Assembly (NCBI GenBank): GCA_947471745.1
Contig: CANJKZ010000960.1
Span: 1,116,001-1,180,000, forward strand
Source of the DNA: Closterium sp. Naga37s-1
Taxonomy: Eukaryota; Streptophyta; Zygnematophyceae; Desmidiales; Closteriaceae
DNA length: 64,000 bases
Direction: 5' to 3'
The stretch's first letter is position 1. Every line of letters begins with the position of its first letter. A program made the translations under genes and the position numbers. Below are positions 19,107-29,279 of the stretch, one piece after another. The notes beneath the pieces were generated by a model that saw only the letters and a program-made list of their open reading frames with translations, did no database searches and was not told where the DNA came from.

Positions 19107-21292
19107 CCTTCTACGAGCAACACCAGCAAGCAGCTCCTGCACAATCAAACAACAGCGACAACAACAATAGGGCCACTCCAATGAGCCTTGACGGTTCATC
19201 GTATGCGAGCGGAAATCAACAGCAACCCACCTTTGCTCCGTACAAACCTCAACGTGGCTCCATCAGCTTCGCGCCACACCCATATTCTTCACCTGGACAA
19301 GAGAAGACATTGGACGCACTTCAAGTCCAATCACAATTCGCGCATGTGTTAAAATTACAGACGTCAACACTTTTTGATGGAAAGGACTTCTATACCTGGT
19401 CATTCGAATTCGAGCTGATGATGGAGGGCGCGCAAATACTCGGATTCTTCGACGGGTCCCTGCCATACCCAACGCATGGGACACAATATGACAAGCAGCA
19501 GTATACATATCAGTCGCTGATGGCGTACACAATACTTCTTCGAAATTTAACGCCAAGCAAGCAGCAGAACATTCGGTCTTATCGAGGATACGACAACTCC
19601 GCCGAGCTGGCGTACGACCACTTGAATAGCCTATATCAAGCAACAGACAGCGTTAACCAAATTCGTCTCATGGCACAGCTGACAACAGTGGAAATGAAAC
19701 CCGACGAAAAGAGCATGGCGTATATCAGCCGCTGTCATGGACCGCGCGACAGACTCCTTCGATGCGGAGGATCAATATCCGAAGAAGCCTTTGTAACAGT
19801 CATCATTGCTGGCCTCGGTCCTCATTGGCGCTCCACTCGAGCACTTCTTCGAGCTCACCGGAAAATCTCCGAAGCAGCACTCTACGCCAAAATTCACGCT
19901 GAACAACAAGATATGGACCTGCACGAAGAGCGACACAAGAAGAAAGTGTCAGCACCAGAATTCGCGTTTCGTACTCAACGACGCTACAACAACAACAACA
20001 ATCGACAAAACAACCGTCAGGTTCAACAATATGTCCCACCATTCTGTCACCTCTGCAAGACATCCGGACATCCTCGCACACACTGCCCGAATCAGCAGCA
20101 GTCGACATCGCCGCAACGTCAACTTCGGCCCTCAAGCAGTCAAATAGCTTCTACACAGGCGCATCCCACCAATCAAGTACAGTCTTCAACGTCTTCAACG
20201 ACACAACCTGCACAAGGAACAAGAAACATCGTGAGCTGCATGACAAGAACGACAGACTCCTGCATTACCGGATCACCACCCCACTACTCACCAGAAGAAC
20301 AGCTCGACGAGAGAACTCCTCGCCGCGAATCACAGGAGCCCAACCCCACGTATGCAGCCATCACCCAGAGCGAGCCGTCCGGGAAAGACACTTGGTTCTT
20401 GGACAGCTGCTGCGGACAGCACATGTGCTCCTCGGGTCGCTTCGTTCAACAAGAACATCAACTTCAGCGCAAAGTTGTAATCACCGTCGCCAACAACCAG
20501 AACCTGCACACACGACGACAAGGGATCGTGCAACTTCAGTCTCGAGAAACTAACGTTATTCTACAAATGTCAAAAGTTCTAATTGCAGAAGGACTCGGCT
20601 ACAACTTACTCAGCGTCAGCCAACTGATGGCAAAAGGCATTCATCTCGAAGCAGACAGCACCACTCAAGAGTTTAAGTTATTCCTTGGAAAGGGCGGACT
20701 CTACATCGGCAAAGCAGTCCTGAAGAACAACGTCTTCGTTCTTGACTTCATTCCAGACCAAGGTACCGCCGACAGCGACGCCATCGTCAACTTGGCTTCC
20801 TGGACACATCCACCCGATCTCGATCCCGACTTCAGTCATGGAGGACTTTGGTATTCACATACCATACCTGGTATTAGCAATAATCCGGAAAGAAGAAACA
20901 ACATCGACAGCAGCAGAGACAACATCGGCAGCAGCAGCAACAACTACGGCACCAATTGCGGGCTCTTCGACGGCACCAGTTCTCATCGACGACACTCCAC
21001 CGACTCCTGCACAGCAGTTAACTCCCACTCCAAGCAAAGTTCACAGAAGCGCCAACCTCACCGCGGGTTTTTACTCCAACTCCGACCTGTACAGGCGCTC
21101 ACCCGGACATCGTGCGAGCAAATCACTGTGGCACGAAAGACTGGGACATCCAAGCAATACGACGTTAAATAACACGATCAAGGCAGCAGTACTCGACAAA
21201 GATTCTCTACTTCTACCCGACGGCAAAGAACTTCAACGAGTCCGAGGCACATGCTTTACTTGTCCCGAAGCCGACTTACCTCATCAACCGTT
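19107..21292 (+). pseudogene. Element H gag-protease-integrase N-terminus
   Basis: Continuation of H gag. A UBN2-type gag domain (about 19290-19950; FDGKDFYTWSFEFELMMEGA near the start) is followed by a CX2CX4HX4C knuckle (CHLCKTSGHPRTHC, near 20045) that binds genomic RNA in this family. The protease motif is near 20390 (WFLDSCCGQHM), with Cys where DSG-type proteases have Gly. After a frameshift near 20.85 kb the gag-pre-integrase region reads SLWHERLGHPS and CFTC, the HHCC zinc site. It breaks at the E2 insertion after Gln-Pro-Phe-Val. Only one frameshift is obvious, so decay is modest. Confidence 0.8.
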
Positions 21293-21423
21293 TGTTAGAA
21301 TGTTGTGAACGAGAATGAATGAACTAGCAAAGAGTTGGGTACAAGTACTAACCCTAATTGGGTTGTACCCCCTATGGGCTACCCCACTACAGCCTACACA
21401 ATGTGCAGCATATAAGTTTGACA
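21293..21423 (-). repeat. E2 3' LTR (131 bp)
   Basis: TGTTAGAATG…AAGTTTGACA on the + strand, followed by the polypurine-tract complement CACCCCCATAGG. Confidence 0.88.
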
Positions 21424-21650
21424 CACCCCCATAGGCAAAGTGGGGGAGAACAAGTGGTCACAAGACCAATCAAGAAAAGCAAAGCAAGCTCAGGGTGGAT
21501 CACAAAGTCACCACACAGTCCGAGCACAAGCAAAGGGCCACAAGGCCAGTTCACATGCAGAGTTATATAAAAGAGAAAAAACAGTACATTGATCATACCC
21601 TAGCAAGTGCAAGCATGCACGTATATAGATAGATCACAGTATAAGCAGAG
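21424..21650 (-). other. E2 3' UTR with conserved hairpins
   Basis: Same three inverted repeats as E1, although E2 belongs to the other subfamily; loops are ACAA on the + strand (TTGT on the element strand). Confidence 0.55.
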
Positions 21651-23908
21651 TCAAGCAGTAAGAAAGTGAGGCAAAGTAGGCACAAGGCCTAACACAGTAG
21701 CTAAACGCTGATGATCACCAGGCGGAAGTGCCTTGGTGAAGACATCAGCAGTGTTGGCCCGAGTGGCCACGTACGCAAGACGAAGCTGGCCACGCTGCTG
21801 CAACGCTCGAGCAAGGAAGTATCGCAGAGCGATGTGCTTTGTTCTGTGCTCCAGTCTGTGCTCCTGACACAAGGCAATCATGCCCTTGTTGTCTACGTAC
21901 AGAACTGGAGGCGACGAGGCTGCTCTCCCAAGTCGGTCAGCAGGTAGGTGAGCCAGCGTAGCTCCTGAGCAGCCATGGCCCCGGCGTAGATCTCAGCCTC
22001 ACAATTGGAGCTGAGAACTGAAGACGAGTGGGTTGATTGCCAAGAAACAGAGCCGGAACCAAGGCTGAAGGTGTAACTCTGTGACGACCGCTGCGTAGCA
22101 GAGTCGTCAACCCAGGAGGCGTCTGCGTGACCAGTGAGAACAACCGGACCCCGTCCTCCAAGCACAAGCCCTATGCCCGACGTACTGTACAGGTAACGCA
22201 GTACCCTCTTCACAGCATCCCAGTGCACCTTTCGGTGCCTACCGGGAGCCACGTAGTGAGCCAGAAGGCTGAGAGGGTACGCGAGGTCAGGTCGTGTGCA
22301 CGTCATCAGGTACATAAGGCAACCCACAAGCTCTGGGTACGGACCAATCGGCTCTACGGACTCGTCCGAAGGTGGAGCTGAGAGCGAGTGGCTGGTAGAC
22401 AGAGGAGGGGGCTGTGGCGAGGAGAACTGGAAGCCGAAGCGCTGAAGGACCTGGTGCACCATGTGTGACTGAGTCAGGGTGATGGTGCGCCGTGCTCTGT
22501 CTCGGGTGATCTGCAGGCCAAGATAGCAGCACAGTTCACCCAGGTCAGTGCAGGTGTGTCTCTTCTGCATCTCGGACTTCACAAGGGTCAGTGCTTCAGT
22601 GTCAGCAGTGGCAAAGACGAGGTCGTCGACGTACACGACAACGTAGAACGGTGGCAGCGATGTGTCGGTGTGTAGAAACAGCGACGGGTCCGCAGTAGAA
22701 GGAGCAAACCCAAGAGCCGCAAGTGTAGTCCTCAGTGTGTCGTGCCACTTGCGAGGCGCCTAGCGGAGACCGTAGACTGGTCGGCGGAGACTCCACTGGG
22801 TACCTGCAAGAAACGCCCCAGTGAAACCAGGTGGTCGGCGGAGCTAGATCTCCTCGTGCAGGCTACCCTGCAGGAAAGCTGTGCTGAAGTCCAGAGAGTG
22901 CAACTCGTAGTCACGTTGAGCAGCGACGTGCAGCAACACCCGAAGAGTAGTCATCTTCGGGGTGGGGGAGAAGGTCTGGAAGTAGTCAACTCCCTGTCGC
23001 TGACTGAAGCCTCGAGCAACGTAACGCGCCTTGAAGGCAGGCAAAGAACCCGGCGGCCGCTTCACCCTGTAGATCCACATGCCATCGACTATGTTCGCCA
23101 CAGGTGGGGGAACTTCGTCGACGTAGGTGCCTGTGGACTTCCAGGATGCCATCTCGGCATCCATAGCTGCAGGCCACTGAGAGGAGTAAGGACCCGTAAT
23201 CGACTCTACGTAAGAGCGCGGGGTCGGGATGTCTGGAGCATCCGGGTCTCCCTCAGGGGCAAGCAGCATGGAAGCAAAACGAGGTACAGCAGCTGCAAGA
23301 CACTCAAAGTCCTCCTGCCTGTCCTCAAGGACGTCCGTACCAAGAGCACACTCACCCGCGACGGACGGAGGACTGGCAGACACAGACTCAGCTACTAGAG
23401 CAGTGGCGTAGTCGAGACGGCAGGCAGCAGCAAAGTCAAGCAGCTCAGCAACGAGAGCAGACGCAGCAGCAGACTCAAAAGAAGGGTCAGTGGCAGCAGT
23501 GGCGAGGAGACAAGAGACAGTGGGACTGGCAGCACGAGCGCAGTCAGACGCAGGGTCAGGGACCTCAGGAAGATAGGACTCAGGAGGAGCAGGCAGAGGA
23601 ACACGCAGTGGAACAGAGGAAGGACGGAGTGCCATAGCGTGTGTGCCGAGGACAGGAGGAGGACGCGAATGAGGAGCGCGACGAGCATTGCGAACAGGCG
23701 AGACAGGACAAGACGCAGGCTCACGACGCTCTGTCAGACCGCCGGACTGCTCAGGGTAAGGAGAGGGAGCAGGCAGCGGGGAGGCTGGCTGTAACGGCGG
23801 CTGCGACTGGTCAGGCTGTGGACACAGGAAGGGAGGAGGAAGACCAGTAGAAGACGGGACACCAAGAACCTGCTGAAGCAGGGGAATGAAGTACGGTTGC
23901 GGCCGCAC
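21651..23908 (-). pseudogene. E2 linker, reverse transcriptase and RNase H
   Basis: Linker end (RPQPYFIPLLQQVLG) and RT start lie in one frame to 22844, where TAG replaces TGG before LRRPP. RT palm with YVDD (about 22636-22620) and RNase H with HADASWVDD and CEAEIYAG follow, then a frameshift at about 21905 before the last RNase H segment (NTADVFTKALPPGDHQR). At least three lesions make it non-functional. The integrase-RT linker is much shorter than in E1. Confidence 0.85.
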
Positions 23909-24146
23909 AGTGCCTCCCGCACCTCCAGCGCCATGATCAACAGCTCCAGCTCCTGCCGCTCCAGCGCCTCCTACGCCAGGGCCTCCAACTCCAGCTCCTC
24001 CAGCTCCAGCGCACCCAACACAACTAGTCCCGGCAGCTCCAGCAACACAGGTACGAGCACCTCTAGGACCAGTAGCCGCAGTACCTCCAGTACCGCCAGC
24101 TCCAGTAGTAACAGCAGCACCTCCAGCTCTAGTGTCTCCAGCGCCT

Positions 24147-25900
24147 TCAGCTTCGGGAGCTCCACTCCGACGGTGTGCGACTCATCGAACGTGATGTCCT
24201 GAGACGGGAGGACACGGCGCGAGGTGGGGTGGTAAAACTGCCAGCCAGGCGCGTCAGGGACAAAGCCAAGGAAGACGCAGGGAATGGCGCGGGCGGAGAG
24301 CTTGTCCGCGGACGTATCGCGAACAAAGGCACGAGAACCCTTGACCCGGAACACCAACGCACCTTCCCCGTCCAACGCAGTGTGGGCGAGGTCTCCGGCA
24401 AGGAGACACGGGGCCAGAGGTTGAGCTGATGCGCAGCGTACCGGACCGCAAACGGCCACAGAAAATGGGGAGCAGCCGCATGGATCATGGAGGTACGAGC
24501 GACCTCCATGACTAAGCCAATGCGGTGCTCAGCAATCCCATAGTGCTGAGGGGAGTCCGGAAGCGTGAACGACTGGAGAATGCCCTCCCCACGACAAAAG
24601 TCCCGCAAGAGGTCGGAGGAGAACTCACCACCTCTGTCAGGGTGCAGACGCAGGACAGGAAGGTCCGTACCGAAGCGCTCGCGGAGCTGGAGACAGACTG
24701 TGCGGATCCAAGCGATCAATACATCTGGGACCTCACTTTTTCTGCGCAAGGGGAAGACCATGGTGTACCGCGTATAGTCGTCAACGACCAGCAGAAAGTA
24801 GCGCTCGCGGCCTTGTCCACTGACGCGGGCTGGGCCCCACACGTCCATGTGGAGAGTCTGCAGGGAAGCAGTCGTCGGGGGAAACGAGGAGGAGTGAGGA
24901 GCGGCGCGCTGCCGCCCCTCGACGCAAGGAAGGCAGGGCGGGGCAGGCGAGGGCGGGAGGGGAGGCAGAGACCTGGGTAGACCAGAGACGAGAAACCTGG
25001 AGTGCATGCCACGAAGGCGTGGCAGGGAGGGGTGACCCAGGCGGTGGTGCCATAGGAGAGTCTGGTGCGACAGGAGGCGACACGAAAAAGGGGGTGCTAC
25101 CGGACCTGATGCGGACACATGGGCAGATGCAGCTACCTGAGGAGGCTCAGTAGCCAGTGTGTACAGACTCGACCCTGGCCGACGAGTGAACGTGACCAGG
25201 TGGCGGCCCGTCCGTGTACACGTGCAGATCGACACACGCTGACCCGCAGGACTGGTGGTAGTGACCATCGCGTCCTGGAGGGCAGTGGTACTCACCAATT
25301 TCGTAGAGAACGAGGGGAGGTGAAGACCTAACAGTGAGCCGGACGGAACCGCCCAACACGGGAGGACAGTGGAGGAACGGGCAACGACCGGGCCCCAAGA
25401 GGGGTCAGCCAGTCTGACCGGGACAGGTGCAGGGAGAGGAGTGAGAGTGGTGCTGTCACGAAAGGAACAGCGCGAGGCGCCTGAGTCCAACGTGAAGGTG
25501 TGCAAGGCCTCAGCAGGCGCAGTACCAGGGGGAGTACCAGACGCACTAGCACCTAGAGCAGTAGCCGCTATACCTGGGTCAGGTGGCACACACCAGTAAC
25601 AGTCACCCTCAGCACTAAAAGACAAAGCATACATGGCAGAGATAATAGCATCATAGTCTAGGTCAAAGATAGTAACTCCCGACCTAAGCAAATCCGTCCA
25701 GCGAGGGCGCTCGACGTCGTCACCAAACTCAGCACGCCAGGCGTCGCCAAGGCGGGAGAAGCAGCGGTGCTCAGTGTGAAACTTCCCACATGTCTGGCCC
25801 GCACGGACACCCGTGCGAATGACATACGGGCAGGTCTCACTACCCCCACCCGTCCCACGCTGAACCAGCCACTCACGGAGCTGCTGGGGCGACTGGGTCT
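24147..25900 (-). pseudogene. E2 Cys/His motif, protease and integrase
   Basis: Open frame beginning ETQSPQQLREW, with CX13CX3HX4C (CPYVIRTG … FHTEHRC, about 25825-25755), protease TLDSGASRCSF (about 25490), gag-pre-integrase LLWHHRLGHPS, and integrase core HMDVWGP, LHPDRGGEF and GIAEHRIG. DDE residues are kept, though the usual QQNGIAERR is altered to QHYGIAEHR. A frameshift after RWTGKV (about 24370) moves the integrase C-terminus (SRAFVRDTSADKL) into another frame. Confidence 0.85.
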
Positions 25901-25909
25901 CGCTTCGAG

Positions 25910-26920
25910 CTACTGCTGCTGTCGCTGACCACCACCAGGGCCTCCACGCCGAGGTCCAGACCTGCCACTACCAGTCCCACCGCCTCCACTGCCGCCACTC
26001 CCTCCGCTGCCTCCACCGCCACCACCAGAGCCCCCACTGCCGCCACCAGTCCCACCGCCGCCACCACCTCCACCGCTGCCCCCACCACCGCTCCCACTGC
26101 CACCTCCGCCACCACCGCTGCCACCTCCACCACCCTGGCCACCCTTGCCCTTGCTGCTGCGGCGCTTTGCACTAGTCAAAGCAGCACCGACGTTCTCAGT
26201 AACAGAGACGTCTGCAGCAGCAGCAGAGGCGAAGGAGGGGGAAAGGGGGTAGGGGGAGCACCCCTCAAAGAAGGGCGAGCGCGGAGTGCCACGAGCAGCA
26301 CCTATAGCAACTGCACTAGTCTCAGCTGCGAGGAGATGCTGCTCGAGGAGGTCAACAGTGAGGGAGGTGGGGTCAAGGGAGAGAAAGTGGTCCCTGACAG
26401 AGCGAAGAGAGTCAGGGAGGCGAGAGACTATGAAGTAGAGGGTGATGAACATGGGGGGCTGGTTCGTGGCAAGGAACTCAGCAGGGACGGCAGCGCGGTA
26501 GCGAGCGTCGCTAGTGTGCAGGGTAACGAGGTCCGCTACTGTGGCAAAGGCCGACAGCTCAGGGAAGAGGTAGGGCAGTAGCAGTCTGCCTAGAGCGGCA
26601 GTGGCAGGGGAGGAGTAGCGAGCAACGACAGCGTCGTACAGGGCCTGTGCTGTCCTGTGCTGTCCAAAGTGAGTACATTCGGCCACCGGCAGGTGGTTGC
26701 GAATGGCTAAGCGGGCAGTAGCGTCACGAGACAGCCACTGGGAACGAGTCGCACCGTCAGCTGTGGCGGGAGGGGCTGGAGCGATACCGGACACGTGGTC
26801 AAACAGTGAGACACTATCCTTAATATCACTCAGTAGGTACAGTTGCAGATCATCATGCCACGTGTCACATGCAACCGGTCTGCCCTCATGATCGAACGCT
26901 AGAACTCTAAGCGAAGCCAT
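25910..26920 (-). pseudogene. E2 gag
   Basis: Start taken at ATG 26918-26920 (MASLRVLAFDHEGRP), which matches the E7 gag start; an in-frame upstream ATG at 27013 lies in an Ala-rich leader repeat. It encodes a UBN2-like gag domain (SLFDHVSG, LAIRNHLPVAECTHF, ALYDAVVARYSSPATAALGRL) and a long Gly/Ser-rich tail. The frame ends at a TAG after Gln-Arg-Gln-Gln-Gln; the downstream frame carrying the Cys/His motif is shifted, so a small indel separates gag from the rest. Confidence 0.85.
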
Positions 26921-28300
26921 AGTGGCGCAGCACTCAGGAGCAGCAGTAGCAGCAGTAGCAGCAGGAGCAGTAGCAGCAGTAGCAGTAGCAGCAGTTGCAG
27001 GAGCAGTTGCCAAGGGGACAAGGGGCGGGGCCGAGGGGCCTAGGAGCCGAGGGGCCAGACACGAGGGTGGCGGGGTCGAGGGGCCGAGGGGCCAAGGGTC
27101 TTAGGGGCTGAGGGGCCGAGGGGACTAGGGGCCGAGGGGCCAAGGGGCCTAGGGGCCGAGGGGCGGGGCCGAGGGGCCAAACACGAGGCCGAGGGGCCAA
27201 AGGGGGCCTAGGGGCCGAGGGGCCAAACACGAGGGTGGGGGCCGAGGGGCCAAGGAGTCACGGGGCACCGAGGCCGCTGCTAGGGGCCGAGGGGCCAAAC
27301 ACGAGGGGCCACAGGGCCGAGGGGCCAAGGGGCGAGGGGCCGAGGGGCTAGGGGCCGAGGTGACGGGGCCGAAGGGGGAGGGGGGGGGGCCGAGCTAGGG
27401 GCGACGGGGTCAAAGGGGCCAAGGGGCGCGGCTAGGGGCGACGGGGTCGACGGGGCCAACGGGGCCGAGGGGCACGACTAGGGGCGACGGGGTCGACGGG
27501 GTCGCGGCTAGGGGCGACGGGAGGGGGCCGAGCTAGAGGCGACGGGGTCGACGGGGCTAAGGGGCCGAGGCGACGGGGCCGAGGGGCCGAGCTAGGGGCG
27601 ACGGGGCCGAGGCTAGGGGCGACGAGGCCTAGGGGCCGAGGGGCGCGGCTAGGGCCGACGGGGTCGACGGGGCCAACGGGGCCGAGGGGCGCGGCTAGGG
27701 ACGACGGGGTCGACGGGGCCAACGGGGCCGAGGGGCGTGGCTAGGGGCGACGGGGTCGACGGGGCCAACGAGGCCGAGGGGCCGAGCTAGGGTCGGCGGG
27801 GTCGGCGGCTTCGCGGCTAGGGGCGACGGGGCCGACGCTAGGGGCGACGGGGCCTAGGGGCCGAGGGGCGCGGCTAGGGGCGACGGGGTCTACGGGGCCA
27901 ACGGGGCCGAGGGGCCGAGCTAGGGGCGACGGGGTCGACGGGGCCAACGGGGCCGAGGGGCGCGGCTAGGGGCGACGGGATCGACGGGGCCAACGGGGCC
28001 GAGGGGCGCGGCTAGGGGAGACGGGGTCGACGGGGCCAACGAGGCCGAGGGGCCGAGCTAGGGTCAGCAGGGTCGACGGGGTCGCGGCTAGGGGCGACGG
28101 GGCCAATGCTAGGGGCGACGGGGCCTAGGGCCCGAGGGGCGCGGCTAGGGGCGACGGGGTCGACGGGGCCAACGGGGCCGAGGGGCCGAGCTAGGGGCGA
28201 CGGGGTCGACGTGGCCAACGGGGCCGAGGGGCCGAGCTAGGGCCTAGGCTAGCAGGGCAGTAGGTGGTGGGCCCAAAAACAGACCGGTCCTAGGGGGCCT
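26921..28300 (-). repeat. E2 GC-rich repeat leader (about 1.4 kb)
   Basis: Three zones on the + strand: AGCAGTAGCAGCAG repeats next to gag (26936-27005), GGGGCCGAGGGGCC with AAACACGAGG spacers (27010-27360), and an array of about 27-40 bp units made of GGGGCGACGGGGTCGACGGG and GCCAACGGGGCCGAGG (27400-28240). Related GGGGCCGAGGGGCCAAACA units recur in the E6 leader. Confidence 0.82.
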
Positions 28301-28312
28301 GCTCTGATACCA

Positions 28313-28446
28313 TGTTAGAATGTTGTGAACAAGAATGAATGAACTAGCAAAGAGTTGGGTACAAGTTCTAACCCTAATTGGGTTGTACCCCTTATGGGCT
28401 ACCCCACTACAGCCTACACAAATGCATAAGCTATAATGTTCTGACA
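28313..28446 (-). repeat. E2 5' LTR (134 bp) with adjoining PBS
   Basis: TGTTAGAATG…GTTCTGACA on the + strand. The PBS complement GCTCTGATACCA occupies 28301-28312 without a gap. It contains the inverted repeat GGGTACAA / TTGTACCC seen in most LTRs of the family. Confidence 0.88.
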
Positions 28447-28451
28447 CCGTT

Positions 28452-28915
28452 CGTCTCTCACCACAATCCAAGTGCGCCAGCCTATGCACCACTGGAGAAA
28501 GTATACAGCGACATCCTGTATACTCGCGAACAAGGACAAGGAGCATATAACTACGTAATTACTTTCATCGACGCCGCCACCCGATACGTCTGGCACCTCA
28601 ACCTACCAAGTCGCGACATGGCCTTCGAAGCCTTTGTTGCCTGACTACCTGTGGCAGAACGAGAATCAGGAGCAAAGCTGAAAAGCTTCCAGTCAGACGG
28701 AGGAGGGGAATATCAGTCCCAAAGGTTCAGGCAGTACCTCGCAGAACAAGGCATCAAGCGACTCATCTCGCTTCCTTACGCCCATCAACAGCAAGGCGTG
28801 GCAGAACGGATGAACAGAACTCTCCAGAACACCATGCGCAAACTGTTACGTGGCATGCGACTGCCCAATCACCAGTGGCCTGAGACGATGGACCACGCAG
28901 TCATGCTGCACAACT
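28452..28915 (+). pseudogene. Element H integrase core
   Basis: Picks up H in frame after E2. DDE residues are visible: Asp in VYSDILY, Asp in FQSDGGGEY and Glu in GVAERMNR. A TGA at 28642-28644 interrupts the frame between the first and second Asp. The reading ends at Leu-His-Asn, where E3 is inserted (CAACT at 28911-28915 is the presumed target copy). Confidence 0.85.
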
Positions 28916-29046
28916 TGTGAGAATTGTACGAGGAATGAATGTCGACTAGAAAGGAGATGGGTACAAGTATGAAAACCTAGAAAAGCTGTACCCCATAGTG
29001 TCTACCCCACTACAGCCTACACAGGCTATATCATATATGTTTGACA
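28916..29046 (-). repeat. E3 3' LTR (131 bp)
   Basis: Bounded by TG at 28916 and by CA at 29046 followed by CACCCCCATAGG. CAACT (28911-28915) is the probable target copy, but its partner is not in the window. Confidence 0.8.
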
Positions 29047-29279
29047 CACCCCCATAGGCAAAGTGGGGGAGAACAAGAGGTCACAAGACCAGTCAAGCAA
29101 AGCAAGGCAAGCTCAGGGTGGATCACAACGTCACCACGCATTCTGAGCACAAGCACAAGGCCACAAGGCCAGTTCACATGCAGAGTTATATGTCAAGGTG
29201 AACAAGCAAGACAATGATCTCAACCTAGCAAGGGTAAGCATGCAAGTGCAGGTATATATAGATCACAGTACAAGCAAAG

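Larger units (their letters stand above)
21293..28446 (-). mobile_element. Copia element E2 (7,154 bp), defective
   Basis: Flanked by CCGTT duplications (21288-21292 and 28447-28451). LTRs 21293-21423 (131 bp) and 28313-28446 (134 bp) match well over most of their length but diverge at the U3 end, so E2 is older than E1. PBS 28301-28312 is a perfect TGGTATCAGAGC. Belongs with E6 and E7 to subfamily II (gag start MASLRVLAFDHEG). Confidence 0.9.
11011..28915 (+). mobile_element. Copia element H, split by E1, E2 and E3
   Basis: Element of a different copia lineage from the short-LTR family. It has a 435-bp 5' LTR, a PBS, gag with CCHC knuckle, protease, and integrase up to just past the DDE core. 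The coding path is 11504-11693, 19107-21292 and 28452-28915 after removing E1 and E2 with one copy of each duplication (CATGT and CCGTT). H ends at the E3 insertion (28916); its RT, RNase H and 3' LTR do not reappear anywhere in the window. Confidence 0.85.

Noticed and set aside
27400..28240. CRISPR-like array
   Set aside because: Units are contiguous GC-rich tandem repeats with no unique spacers, inside a eukaryotic retroelement leader.
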